This document shows, in pieces, positions 34,899 to 44,987 of a stretch of DNA of 64,000 bases. This stretch comes from Sagittula sp. P11. GTDB lineage: Bacteria > Pseudomonadota > Alphaproteobacteria > Rhodobacterales > Rhodobacteraceae. The notes beneath the pieces are model-generated. The model saw only the letters and a program-made list of their open reading frames with translations, searched no databases and had not been told where the DNA came from. The translations under genes were made by a program, and so were the position numbers. The DNA lies in assembly GCF_002814095.1 (NCBI RefSeq), contig NZ_CP021917.1, forward strand, positions 1 to 64,000, read 5' to 3'. Position 1 is the stretch's first letter. Every line of letters starts with the position of its first letter.

Positions 34899-35806
34899 CC
34901 GACACGTCCCTCCGCGCATGGCTCCTGAGCGAAGAGCCGACCTCCCGCCGGCAGGCCCGCTTCTCGGCGTGGTACAAGGGCTGGCTCACCTTCCGGTCGA
35001 ACCCGCTGGCGATGCTGGGGCTGATCGTGCTCCTTGTGCTGATCCTCGCCGCGATCTTCGCCCCGCTGCTGGCGACCGACGATCCCTTTGCCCAGGACCT
35101 CGGTTCGCGCCTGCTGCCGCCGGGGGCAGAAGGCCATATCTTCGGCACCGACAGCCTCGGCCGCGACATCTACTCCCGCCTGCTCTACGGCGCGCGGATC
35201 TCGATCTACATCGTGCTGCTCGTGGCCATGGTGGCGCCGCTCGTCGGGCTGATCATGGGCACCGTCTCGGGCTATGCCGGAGGCTGGGTGGACGTGGTCC
35301 TGATGCGGATCACCGACATCTTCCTCGCCTTCCCGCGGCTGATCCTCGCGCTGGCCTTCGTCGCCGCCCTCGGCGCCGGGATCGAGAACGCGGTGCTCGC
35401 AATCTCGCTGACCGCCTGGCCGCCCTACGCCCGGATCGCCCGGGCCGAAACGCTGACCATCCGCAACTCCGACTACATCCACGCCGTCCGCCTGCAGGGC
35501 GCGGGACCGTTCCGCATCGTGACGAAACACATCTGGCCGCTCTGCATCTCGTCGCTGGTGATCCGGGTGACGCTCGACATGGCGGGCATCATCCTGACCG
35601 CCGCGGGGCTGGGCTTCCTCGGCCTCGGCGCGCAGCCACCGAGCCCCGAATGGGGCGCGATGATCTCCGAGGGGCGCAAGTACATCCTCGACTACTGGTG
35701 GGTCGCCACGATCCCCGGCATCGCGATCTTCGCCATCTCGCTCGCCTTCAACCTGCTGGGCGACGGGCTGCGCGACGTGCTCGACCCGAAGGAGGGCAAC
35801 GCATGA
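34895..35806 (+). CDS. Peptide ABC transporter permease, DppC type
   Basis: 303 aa. N-terminal tail, then six membrane segments. FGTDSLGRDIYSRLLYGARIS is the family hallmark; the EAA loop is near KHIWPLCISSLVIRV. ATGA overlap with dppB. Stop overlaps the next ATPase start. Confidence 0.92.
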   Translation: MTDTSLRAWLLSEEPTSRRQARFSAWYKGWLTFRSNPLAMLGLIVLLVLILAAIFAPLLATDDPFAQDLGSRLLPPGAEGHIFGTDSLGRDIYSRLLYGARISIYIVLLVAMVAPLVGLIMGTVSGYAGGWVDVVLMRITDIFLAFPRLILALAFVAALGAGIENAVLAISLTAWPPYARIARAETLTIRNSDYIHAVRLQGAGPFRIVTKHIWPLCISSLVIRVTLDMAGIILTAAGLGFLGLGAQPPSPEWGAMISEGRKYILDYWWVATIPGIAIFAISLAFNLLGDGLRDVLDPKEGNA

Positions 35807-36662
35807 CCGAAGATCCCCTCCTCGACGTCGAAAACCTATGGGTGAAGTTCCGCACCCGCTCCGGCGTCTTCGACGCGGTGCGCGGCATCTCCTTCACGCT
35901 CGGCCGCGAACGGCTGGGCATCGTCGGCGAAAGCGGTTCGGGAAAGTCGATGACCGGCCGCGCCGTCCTGCGCCTGATCCAGCCGCCCGGCGAAGTCACC
36001 GCCGACCGTCTGTCCGTGCACGGCGAGGACATCCTGACCCTGCCCGACGCGCGCATGCGCCAGCTCCGCGGCGGACGGGTGTCCATGGTCATGCAGGACC
36101 CCAAGTTTTCGCTGAACCCGGTGATGCCCGTCGGCCAGCAACTGATCGAGGCGCTCCGCGCGCACGAAAAGGTGTCGAGGGCCGAAGCACGCAAACGCGC
36201 GCTCGACATGCTCGACGAGGTCGCCATCCGCGACCCCGCCCGGGTCATGGACCTCTACCCGCACGAGGTGTCGGGCGGCATGGGCCAGCGGATCATGATC
36301 GCCATGATGCTGCTGCCCAACCCGGAGATCCTGATCGCGGACGAACCGACCTCCGCGCTCGACGTCTCGGTGCAGCTTCAGGTGCTCGACATCATGGACA
36401 AGCTGGTGAAGGACCGCGGCATGGGCCTGATCTTCATCAGCCACGACCTGAACCTCGTGGCCAAGTTCTGCGACCGCATCGCGGTGATGTACGCCGGGCG
36501 GATCGTCGAGACCTGCAAGGCGTCCGAACTGCGCAACGCGCAACACCCATACACGCTGGGCCTCCTGAACTCCGTGCCCGACCTCGAACACCCGCGCGAC
36601 AGGCTGGAGGTGCTGCAACGCGACCCGGCCTGGCGCGAAGCCCCCTCCGTGAGTGCCCGCAT

Positions 36663-36666
<4 letters not shown>
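35803..36666 (+). CDS. Peptide ABC transporter ATPase, DppD type
   Basis: 287 aa. Walker [10 protein letters not shown], Walker [15 protein letters not shown]. The signature reads VSGGMGQR rather than SGGQRQ, as in many DppD proteins. The protein ends soon after the H-loop region and lacks the Cys-containing C-terminal linker seen in the fused ATPase at 15226-17052. The start is fixed by ATGA overlap with dppC; the frame is open upstream without homology. Confidence 0.9.
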
Positions 36667-37415
<749 letters not shown>

Positions 37416-37447
37416 AGGGTTTCGCCTTGCTGACGCAAGGCGATCCG

Positions 37448-37538
37448 CCGGGGGCTCCGCCCCCGGACCCCCGGAGGTATTTGGACCAAGATGAAGGACA
37501 GGAGAGCGCCCTGCCCCTTCATCTTGGCTATAAATACC
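37448..37538. terminator. Bidirectional double-hairpin region between dppF and purU
   Basis: First hairpin CCGGGGGC-TCC-GCCCCCGG (37448-37466). Second, much longer: 37476-37497 (GGTATTT...CCAAGATGAAGG) pairs with 37516-37538 (CCTTCATCTTGG...AAATACC), about 19 paired bases with a small internal loop. It lies between convergent genes. The first hairpin and its flanks recur at 42681-42714. Confidence 0.7.
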
Positions 37539-37608
37539 TGCCTCGGAACGCTTCAGGCGGCGCGGCGCTGACTTGCCGGGTGCGTCGGCGCCGCCCCTTG
37601 CGAGGCCT

Positions 37609-38493
37609 TCAGCCCATGCGTTCGGAGGAATGGCTGCCCGGCGACGAGGGGAAGACCACCGTCTTGTTGCCGTTCAGGAAGACGCGGTGGTGGGCGTGAG
37701 CGTGGATCGCCCGGGCAAGCACTTGCGCCTCCACGTCGCGCCCGAGGGAAACGTAGTCTTCGGGCGATTGCGCGTGGGTCACGCGGATGGTGTCCTGCTC
37801 GATGATCGGGCCTTCGTCGAGGTCGGCGGTCACGTAGTGCGAGGTCGCACCGATCAGCTTCACGCCGCGGGCGAAGGCCTGCTTGTAGGGGTTGGCGCCC
37901 TTGAACGACGGCAGGAAGGAGTGGTGGATGTTGATGATCCGCCCCGACATCTTGCGGCACATCTCGTCGCTGAGGATCTGCATGTAGCGCGCCAGAACGA
38001 TCAGGTCGGCGCCCGCGTCCTCGACCACCTGCATGATGGCTGCCTCGGCCTGCGGCTTGTTCTCCTTCGTGACCCGGATGCAGTGGAACGGGATGTCCTG
38101 GTTCACCACGGTCTTCTGGTAGTCCATGTGGTTCGAGATCACGGCCACGATCTCGATCGGCAGGGCGCCGATGCGGCAGCGGTAGAGCAGGTCGTTCAGG
38201 CAGTGGCCGAAGCGGCTGACCATGACGACGACCTTCATCTTCGTCGCCTCGTCGTGGAAGGTGAAGTCCATGTCCATGCCTTGCGCCACGCTCACGAACT
38301 CCTGTTCGAGGGTGGCGAGCTCGGCGCCGGTCTCGGAGGTGAAGCTGGTGCGCATGAAGAACCTGCCCGTCTCCACGTCGTCGAACTGCGAGCTGTCGGT
38401 GATGTTGCAGCCGTGGTCGGCAAGGAAGGTGGCGATGCCGGCGACGATGCCGCGCTTGGACGCGCAGGACACGGTCAGGCAGAACTTGGTCAT
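37609..38493 (-). CDS. purU: Formyltetrahydrofolate deformylase
   Basis: Hydrolyses 10-formyl-THF to formate and THF, balancing one-carbon pools. 294 aa: N-terminal ACT domain (about 1-80) and C-terminal formyltransferase-fold hydrolase with NIHHSFLPSFKGANPY and the catalytic Asp in TADLDEGPII. ATG is chosen at the beginning of the ACT domain. Stands alone on the minus strand. In Rhodobacteraceae purU often accompanies demethylation of methylated amines, matching the gbcAB/dgcA genes downstream. Confidence 0.94.
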   Translation of the reverse strand: MTKFCLTVSCASKRGIVAGIATFLADHGCNITDSSQFDDVETGRFFMRTSFTSETGAELATLEQEFVSVAQGMDMDFTFHDEATKMKVVVMVSRFGHCLNDLLYRCRIGALPIEIVAVISNHMDYQKTVVNQDIPFHCIRVTKENKPQAEAAIMQVVEDAGADLIVLARYMQILSDEMCRKMSGRIINIHHSFLPSFKGANPYKQAFARGVKLIGATSHYVTADLDEGPIIEQDTIRVTHAQSPEDYVSLGRDVEAQVLARAIHAHAHHRVFLNGNKTVVFPSSPGSHSSERMG

Positions 38494-38934
38494 TGGGGGC
38501 TCCGGTCTGGAAGGGCCGCGGCGCGCGGCGGGTTGGGGAGGGATGGCGTAAACTGGCATTTGCTCTGCACATTCTGCATCGCGGCATCAAGGCCGGGATG
38601 AGCACCTGCGACCACCCCCTTCACGGATGCGACAGAGGGGCCTTGGCGTGTCGAAAAACACCGGCGGGGTCAGGCCTGCAAGCGCGGGTCTGTCGCCACC
38701 CCGGCACGGCGGATGCGCCATTCCGTCGGGGTCGCTCCGCCCGCTCGCAAAGGAAAAGGGTTTCCCCGAATCCCCCCTTTGCCGCCCATCGGCAACCGCT
38801 TCCCCCAAGCGCGACGGCGCGCGCCCATCCCGCGCGCAGGCGGGCGTCCGCCCGGCCCCCGCCCCATACCATGGTGCAGGTGCATGACGGGGCGCGGGAT
38901 GTTACCCTTTCCGTGCATCGCTGGGGAGGACGGC
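38494..38934. other. 441-bp intergenic region between purU and the AcoR-like regulator gene
   Basis: Divergent promoters of purU and the regulator must lie here. The sequence is very GC-rich with C/G runs (38760-38860) and short spurious open frames. GGGGAGGA precedes the regulator start. No clear -35/-10 pair, tRNA or repeat unit was recognised. Confidence 0.4.
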
Positions 38935-40668
38935 ATGCGCGATCTGGATCATGTGGCCGAGATCGACCGGGTTCTGCGCGGGCAGGACACGGGACGGGAC
39001 AGCCTTGTCGCGGACAGCTGGCGGCGCTGCGTTGAAAGCTACGGCATGGACCCGACCCGGGCCGAGGCCGCCCACATCGTCACCGACGCCGAGCTGCGCG
39101 CCCACCGGGAACAGTCCGAACGGCTGATCGCCACCGCGCGCTCCGGCCTGCAGGCGCTGTTCCGGCAGGTCGCGGGCCAGAACTATGTGCTGCTGCTCGC
39201 CGATGCGAAGGGCGTCTGCGTCGACTTCTTCGGCGATCCCCGGTTCGAGGACGACCTGCGGCAGGCCGGGCTCTACCTCGGCTCCAACTGGACGGAGGAC
39301 CTGGCCGGGACCTGCGGCGTCGGCTCCTGCATCGTGACCGGCGAGGCGGTGACCATCCATCAGGGCGACCACTTCGGGCTGGCGCATACGCCGCTGTCCT
39401 GCACCTCCGCGCCGATCTACGACACCTGCGGCAAGCTGACGGCGGTGCTGGACATCTCGCTCCTGCGGTCGCCCTCGCCGAAATCCTCCCAGAACCTCGC
39501 GATGAACCTCGTCCGGGCGTCGGTGCGGCGGGTGGAGATGGCGAACCTCATGGCGATGACACGGCGCGACTGGGTGCTCCGGGTCTCGGCCTCGCCCGAG
39601 TTCCTCGAGGTCGATCCGGAGGCGGCGGTGGCGCTCGACGGATCGGGGCACATCATCGGCATGACACATGGCGCGCGCGACATCCTCGCGCCCGGCGGCG
39701 GGTCGCTGATCGGGCAGCGGATCGACACGCTGATCGACCTCTCGGTCGACGACCTGCCCGACCTGATGCGCGGCCGCCCGTCCGAGGACCGTGTGCTGAG
39801 GCTGCGGGACGGGCGCGGGCTTTACGGCCATGCAATCGCGCCCCAGGCCGCCCGCGTCCCCCTGCGCCACCGCGACACCGCCCTGCCCGCCCCTCTGGCG
39901 GGTTTCGCCGGGCCGGACCCGGTGCTCGACCCGCTGCTCAGGACCGCCGCGCGGCTGGCGCCGACCCGGGTGCCGCTGCTGCTGACCGGCGAATCGGGGA
40001 CCGGCAAGGAACGCCTCGCCCGCGCCATCCACATGAGCGGCCCGTCCCGCGCCTTCCACGCCATCCGCTGCGCCGCCGCCGGTTTCGACGGGCTGGAGGA
40101 CGCGGCGCCCGGCACGCTCTTCCTGCGCGGGGTCGACGACCTCGACCAACAGGCGCAGGCCGCGCTGCTGACGCTGATCGAGCGGCGCGAGGACCTGCGG
40201 GTGATCGCCTCTGCCCGCCTGCCGCTGGCCCCGCGCCTGGCCGAGGGCAGTTTCCGCGACGATCTTTATTACCGCCTGTCGGGCGCACGGCTCGACCTGC
40301 CCCCGCTGCGGCTGCGCCACGACACCGACTGGCTGATCGACCGGCTGATGCGCCCCTTCGCCGCCGACGGGATGCGCCTCTCGCCGCAAGCCCGGGCCGA
40401 GCTTCTGGCCCGCGACTGGCCCGGCAACATCCGCGAACTGCAGCACACGCTGGCCATTGCCGCCGCCGTGACCGAGGGGCAGGTGATCGACCTCCCCGAC
40501 CTGCCGCGGCCCGCGCCCGCCACGGGCGAGGAAACCACCGACGAGGACCTGCAATCGCTGCTGGATGCCTGCCACTGGAACATGGCGCGCGCGGCACGGC
40601 GGCTTGGCGTCAACCGCTCCACCATCCTGCGGCGGGTCCGCAAGGCCGGCCTGAGTCCACCGGGGTGA
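38935..40668 (+). CDS. AcoR-like (sigma54-activator-derived) transcriptional regulator lacking GAFTGA and a canonical Walker B
   Basis: 577 aa: N-terminal GAF-type sensory region (about 50-220), PAS-like segment (about 220-310), AAA+ domain, and Fis-type HTH (MARAARRLGVNRSTILRRVRK) at the C-terminus. Walker A GESGTGKE is at 352-359, but GTLFL follows only 41 residues later (about 66 in NtrC-type proteins). The missing ~25 residues include the whole sigma54-contacting GAFTGA loop. The Walker B Asp-Glu after GTLFL is Arg-Gly. It therefore probably does not drive sigma54 open-complex formation and may act as a sigma54-independent regulator. RBS GGGGAGGA. Likely target: the monooxygenase gene 177 nt downstream. 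Confidence 0.85.
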   Translation: MRDLDHVAEIDRVLRGQDTGRDSLVADSWRRCVESYGMDPTRAEAAHIVTDAELRAHREQSERLIATARSGLQALFRQVAGQNYVLLLADAKGVCVDFFGDPRFEDDLRQAGLYLGSNWTEDLAGTCGVGSCIVTGEAVTIHQGDHFGLAHTPLSCTSAPIYDTCGKLTAVLDISLLRSPSPKSSQNLAMNLVRASVRRVEMANLMAMTRRDWVLRVSASPEFLEVDPEAAVALDGSGHIIGMTHGARDILAPGGGSLIGQRIDTLIDLSVDDLPDLMRGRPSEDRVLRLRDGRGLYGHAIAPQAARVPLRHRDTALPAPLAGFAGPDPVLDPLLRTAARLAPTRVPLLLTGESGTGKERLARAIHMSGPSRAFHAIRCAAAGFDGLEDAAPGTLFLRGVDDLDQQAQAALLTLIERREDLRVIASARLPLAPRLAEGSFRDDLYYRLSGARLDLPPLRLRHDTDWLIDRLMRPFAADGMRLSPQARAELLARDWPGNIRELQHTLAIAAAVTEGQVIDLPDLPRPAPATGEETTDEDLQSLLDACHWNMARAARRLGVNRSTILRRVRKAGLSPPG

Positions 40669-40714
40669 CTCCACCGGGCTGACCCTGCCGGACCGGCGCG
40701 GGCGCGTTGCGCGC

Positions 40715-40730
40715 CGTTGCGCGCGCAACG
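40715..40730. promoter_or_regulatory. Palindromic operator upstream of the monooxygenase gene
   Basis: Perfect 16-bp palindrome CGTTGCGCGCGCAACG, flanked by further TTGCGCG and CGCAAC half-sites so that the dyad extends outward. It is about 115 nt ahead of the monooxygenase start and 46 nt after the regulator's stop codon. It is the best candidate site for the adjacent Fis-type HTH regulator. Confidence 0.5.
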
Positions 40731-40845
40731 CGCAACACGCCAAATCCCGTGCCGCCCCGCAGCATCCGTCCTTCGGCGTAGCCAGCCCGCCCCGGGCTTT
40801 GCCACGCTCGCCCGCATAACAACCAAGACTAAGGAGGAGGACCAC

Positions 40846-42645
40846 ATGCTCGACTCGACATTGGCCAACGAAACCCAGGCCTTTCTGGACGACTTCGGCG
40901 ACGCGCTGGAAAAGGGGGACATCGACCGCGCGACAGGGATGTTCCTGGACGATTGCTACTGGCGCGACCTCGTCACCTTCACCTGGAACCTGAAGACGGT
41001 CGAGGGCAAGGACCAGGTGGCGGACATGCTGAAGCACCAGCTCGACACCACGAAGCCCCGCGGCTGGCACCTGGCCGAAGGCGAGATCCCGACCGAGGAA
41101 GGCGGCGTCGTCACCGCGTGGATCAGCTTCGAGACCGACCTTGCCCGCGGCTACGGCATGATCCGCCTGAAGGAGGGCAAGATCTGGACCCTGCTCACCA
41201 CCATGGTGGAGCTGAAGGGTCACGAAGAGCCCAAGGGCTTTGCCCGGCCGCTTGGCGCCAAGCACGGCGCGGCCAAGAACCGCCCGACCTGGAAGGAAGA
41301 GCGGGAGCGCGAGGCAAAGACCCTCGGCTACACCGAACAGCCCTACTGCCTGATCATCGGCGGCGGACAGGGCGGCATCGCCCTTGGCGCACGGCTGCGG
41401 CAGCTTGGCGTGCCCACGATCATCGTGGAGCGCAACGAACGCCCCGGCGACAGCTGGCGCAAGCGGTACAAGTCGCTCTGCCTGCATGACCCGGTCTGGT
41501 ACGACCACCTGCCCTACATCAAGTTCCCGGAAAACTGGCCCGTCTTCGCCCCGAAGGACAAGATCGGCGACTGGCTCGAGATGTACACCAAGGTCATGGA
41601 GCTGAACTACTGGACCAAGACCACCGCCAAGTCGGCGGAGTTCGACGCGGCGAAGGGCGAATGGACCGTGGTCGTCGACCGCGACGGAGAGGAGGTCGTG
41701 CTGCGCCCCAAGCAGCTTGTCATGGCCACCGGCATGTCCGGCAAGAAGCGGATGCCCGACTTCCCCGGCATGGACACCTTCAAGGGCGTGCAGCAGCATT
41801 CCTCCGAACACGACGGTCCCGACCAGTGGGCCGGCAAGAAGGTGGTGGTCGTGGGATCGAACAACTCTGCCCACGACATCTGTGCCGCTCTCTGGGAACA
41901 CGACGCGGACGTGACCATGGTGCAGCGGTCCTCCACCCATATCGTGCGCTCCGACACGCTGATGGATATCGGCATGGGCGCGCTCTATTCGGAGGAGGCA
42001 GTCGCCAACGGCGTCACCACCGAGAAGGCTGACCTGATCTTCGCCTCCCTGCCCTACCGCATCCTGCACGAGTTCCAGATCCCCGCTTACGAGCAGATGA
42101 AGGAACGCGACAAGGAATTCTACGAGGGGCTTGAGAAGGCGGGCTTCTGGCTCGACTGGGGGGATGACGGCTCGGGCCTGTTCATGAAGTACCTGCGGCG
42201 CGGTTCGGGCTACTACATCGACGTGGGCGCCAGCCAGCTCATCATCGACGGCGAGGTCAAGCTGAAGCGCGGCCAGGTGGTCAGCGTAGACGAGACCGGC
42301 GTGAACCTCGACGACGGCACGCACCTCGACGCCGACCTGATCGTCTATGCCACCGGCTACAACTCGATGAACGGCTGGGTGGCCGACCTGATGGGACAGG
42401 AAACCGCCGACCGGCTGGGCAAGGTCTGGGGCCTCGGCTCCGACACCACCAAGGACCCCGGCCCGTGGGAAGGCGAGCAGCGCAACATGTGGAAGCCCAC
42501 GCAGGTCGAGAACCTGTGGATGCACGGCGGCAACCTGCACCAGTCGCGGCATTACTCGCAGTACCTCGCCCTTCAGCTGAAGGCGCGGATGGAGGGCCTG
42601 CCAACGCCGGTCTACGGCAAGCAGGAGGTGCACCACCTGTCCTGA
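40846..42645 (+). CDS. NTF2-like domain fused to FAD/NADPH-dependent monooxygenase
   Basis: 599 aa. An NTF2/SnoaL-like domain (about 5-130) precedes a flavin monooxygenase/Baeyer-Villiger-like module. The FAD-binding motif GGGQGG is at 172-177, an FMO-type DSW(R) segment follows, and a second nucleotide fold VVVGSNNSAHD lies near 335. A late ATGY motif (YATGYNS) is typical of FMOs. Very strong RBS AAGGAGGAGG. Preceded by the AcoR-like regulator and its palindrome. Substrate unknown; a small carbonyl, sulfide or amine is plausible given the regulator type and the demethylation genes nearby. Confidence 0.85.
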   Translation: MLDSTLANETQAFLDDFGDALEKGDIDRATGMFLDDCYWRDLVTFTWNLKTVEGKDQVADMLKHQLDTTKPRGWHLAEGEIPTEEGGVVTAWISFETDLARGYGMIRLKEGKIWTLLTTMVELKGHEEPKGFARPLGAKHGAAKNRPTWKEEREREAKTLGYTEQPYCLIIGGGQGGIALGARLRQLGVPTIIVERNERPGDSWRKRYKSLCLHDPVWYDHLPYIKFPENWPVFAPKDKIGDWLEMYTKVMELNYWTKTTAKSAEFDAAKGEWTVVVDRDGEEVVLRPKQLVMATGMSGKKRMPDFPGMDTFKGVQQHSSEHDGPDQWAGKKVVVVGSNNSAHDICAALWEHDADVTMVQRSSTHIVRSDTLMDIGMGALYSEEAVANGVTTEKADLIFASLPYRILHEFQIPAYEQMKERDKEFYEGLEKAGFWLDWGDDGSGLFMKYLRRGSGYYIDVGASQLIIDGEVKLKRGQVVSVDETGVNLDDGTHLDADLIVYATGYNSMNGWVADLMGQETADRLGKVWGLGSDTTKDPGPWEGEQRNMWKPTQVENLWMHGGNLHQSRHYSQYLALQLKARMEGLPTPVYGKQEVHHLS

Positions 42646-42688
42646 CGCCTGTCCGGGCGGGGATTTCGCTGCCTGCGGCAGCGATCCG

Positions 42689-42708
42689 CCGGGGGGCAAG
42701 CCCCCCGG
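42689..42708 (+). terminator. GC hairpin downstream of the monooxygenase gene
   Basis: CCGGGGGG-CAAG-CCCCCCGG, 8-bp perfect stem, embedded in CGATCCGCC...GGACCCCC flanks also present at 37441-37472. It is likely a terminator and a member of a dispersed intergenic repeat. Confidence 0.6.
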
Positions 42709-43019
42709 ACCCCCAGTCGCATGAAAACCGGCACGGCGGCCTCCGGCATCCCGGAGCGCCGCCTGCCCCCTTAAGGCGGTGCCTTCCCCGGCTCCCGTCC
42801 GCCAACGAGGGACCCGGGAACAACCCCGCCGCCCGAACCCGGAATTTCCGCCCCACCCTCCGGGTCCCCTGCCCCGGACCGGCGCGGAAACGCGGGTGGC
42901 CTGCGCGCATGTCACTCCCTGCCGTGTCCCCGGCCGCCCGCACCCCCTGCCCTGCAACGGCCCGCCCTGCAACGGCATGACACACCTGCGGAAATAGCTC
43001 GCCCCCGGTCCGATGGGGG

Positions 43020-43047
43020 TTGAGCGGCGCGCTGACGGGCTTATAAC
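43020..43047 (+). promoter_or_regulatory. Candidate sigma70-type promoter of ilvD
   Basis: TTGAGC, 16-nt spacer, TATAAC, ending 30 nt before the ilvD ATG. The only good -35/-10 pair in this GC-rich region. Confidence 0.45.
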
Positions 43048-43077
43048 CGCACCGCGCAATCGCAAGGACCAAGCCAC

Positions 43078-44910
43078 ATGCCCTATTACAGATCCCGCCG
43101 CACCACCCACGGCCGCAACATGGCCGGCGCCCGCGGTCTCTGGCGCGCGACCGGCATGAAGGACAGCGACTTCGGCAAGCCGATCATCGCCGTCGTCAAC
43201 TCCTTCACCCAGTTCGTGCCCGGCCACGTGCACCTGAAGGACCTGGGCCAGATGGTCGCGCGCGAGATCGAATCCGCCGGCGGCGTCGCCAAGGAATTCA
43301 ACACCATCGCCGTGGACGACGGCATCGCCATGGGCCACGACGGGATGCTCTACTCCCTGCCCTCGCGCGAGATCATCGCCGACTCGGTGGAATACATGGT
43401 CAACGCCCATTGCGCCGACGCCATGGTCTGCATCTCCAACTGCGACAAGATCACCCCCGGCATGCTGATGGCCGCGATGCGCCTCAACATCCCGGTGATC
43501 TTCGTCTCCGGCGGCCCGATGGAGGCCGGCAAGGTCACCATCAACGACCTCGAAAAGGCCGTGGACCTCGTGGATGCCATGGTCGCCGCCGCCGACGACC
43601 AGTATTCCGACGCCGAGGTGGACGCCTTCGAACAGAACGCCTGCCCGACCTGCGGGTCCTGCTCGGGCATGTTCACCGCCAACTCGATGAACTGCCTGGC
43701 CGAGGCGCTCGGCCTCGCGCTGCCGGGCAACGGCTCGATGCTGGCCACCCACGCCGACCGCAAGGCGCTGTTCCTCGAAGCCGGACGCAAGATCGTCGAC
43801 ATCACCAAGCGCCACTACGAAGGCGAGGAGAAGGGCCTCCTCCCGCGCGAGATCGCGACCTTCGAAGCCTTCGAGAACGCCATGTCGCTCGACATCGCCA
43901 TGGGCGGCTCGACCAACACCGTGCTGCACCTGCTGGCCATCGCGCACGAGGGCGACGTCGATTTCACCATGTCCGACATGGACCGCCTCAGCCGCAAGGT
44001 GCCCTGCCTGTCGAAGGTCGCCCCGGCCAAGGGCGACGTCCACATGGAGGACGTGCACCGCGCGGGCGGCATCATGGGCATCCTCGGCGAACTCAACCGC
44101 GGCGGGCTGATCCACGGCGACGTGAAGACCGTCCACTCCGGCACCATGGCAGAGGCCATCGCCAAGTGGGACATCATGACGGCCAACGACGAAGACGTGG
44201 ACAGGTTCTTCCGCGCGGCCCCCGGCGGCGTGCGCACCACGCAGGCCTTCTCGACCGAGAACCGCTACAAGGAGCTTGACCGCGACCGCACGGGTGGCGT
44301 GATCCGCAACATGGAAAACGCCTTCTCGAAGGACGGCGGCCTCGCCGTGCTGTTCGGCAACATCGCGCTCGACGGCTGCATCGTGAAGACGGCAGGCGTC
44401 GACGACTCGATCCTGAAGTTCTCCGGCCCCGCCAAGGTCTTCGAAAGCCAGGACGACGCGGTGAAGGGCATCCTGACCGGCAAGGTGACCGAGGGCGAGG
44501 TCGTCGTGATCCGCTACGAGGGACCGCGCGGCGGCCCGGGCATGCAGGAAATGCTCTACCCGACCTCCTACCTGAAATCGAAGGGGCTGGGCGCCAAATG
44601 CGCGCTGCTGACCGACGGGCGCTTCTCCGGCGGGACCTCCGGCCTCTCCATCGGGCACGTCAGCCCCGAGGCAGAGGAAGGCGGCACCATCGGCCTGGTG
44701 GAAACCGGCGACCTGATCGAGATCGACATCCCGAACCGCACCATCAACCTCGCCGTGGACGACGCCACGCTGGAGGCACGCCGCACCGCCAAGGGCCCGC
44801 TGCCCTGGGGTCCGGCCGAACCGCGCCCGCGCGCGGTGACGAAGGCGCTGAAGGCCTACGCCATGCTCGCCTCTTCCGCGGCCAAGGGAGCGGTGCGGAT
44901 CATCCCCTAA
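43078..44910 (+). CDS. ilvD: Dihydroxy-acid dehydratase
   Basis: Dehydrates 2,3-dihydroxy-isovalerate/-methylvalerate in valine and isoleucine synthesis; 610 aa, full length. The iron-sulfur cysteines are visible in [11 protein letters not shown] and [19 protein letters not shown], and the C-terminal [19 protein letters not shown] motif is intact. It opens with [20 protein letters not shown], typical of IlvD rather than sugar-acid dehydratases. Monocistronic, ended by a strong terminator. A second copy elsewhere is possible; if not, this replicon carries a core amino-acid gene. Confidence 0.95.
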   Translation: MPYYRSRRTTHGRNMAGARGLWRATGMKDSDFGKPIIAVVNSFTQFVPGHVHLKDLGQMVAREIESAGGVAKEFNTIAVDDGIAMGHDGMLYSLPSREIIADSVEYMVNAHCADAMVCISNCDKITPGMLMAAMRLNIPVIFVSGGPMEAGKVTINDLEKAVDLVDAMVAAADDQYSDAEVDAFEQNACPTCGSCSGMFTANSMNCLAEALGLALPGNGSMLATHADRKALFLEAGRKIVDITKRHYEGEEKGLLPREIATFEAFENAMSLDIAMGGSTNTVLHLLAIAHEGDVDFTMSDMDRLSRKVPCLSKVAPAKGDVHMEDVHRAGGIMGILGELNRGGLIHGDVKTVHSGTMAEAIAKWDIMTANDEDVDRFFRAAPGGVRTTQAFSTENRYKELDRDRTGGVIRNMENAFSKDGGLAVLFGNIALDGCIVKTAGVDDSILKFSGPAKVFESQDDAVKGILTGKVTEGEVVVIRYEGPRGGPGMQEMLYPTSYLKSKGLGAKCALLTDGRFSGGTSGLSIGHVSPEAEEGGTIGLVETGDLIEIDIPNRTINLAVDDATLEARRTAKGPLPWGPAEPRPRAVTKALKAYAMLASSAAKGAVRIIP

Positions 44911-44934
44911 ACCATTCGCAATACAGCGAAAAGA

Positions 44935-44965
44935 AAACGCCCGGGCCAGACCAGCCCGGGCGTTT
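44935..44965. terminator. Bidirectional Rho-independent terminator between ilvD and gbcB
   Basis: AAACGCCCGGGC / GCCCGGGCGTTT, 12-bp perfect stem, 7-nt loop, with A-run before and T-rich sequence after, so it works in both directions for these convergent genes. Confidence 0.9.
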
Positions 44966-44987
44966 GCCGTTTCCGCAAGGGGAACCT

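Larger units (their letters stand above)
42646..43077. other. 432-bp intergenic region between the monooxygenase gene and ilvD
   Basis: Contains a strong GC hairpin after the monooxygenase (42689-42708), then a GC-rich stretch with a tandem CCCTGCAACGGC-like duplication (about 42951-42976), and a plausible ilvD promoter (43020-43047). No further gene recognised. Confidence 0.5.
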
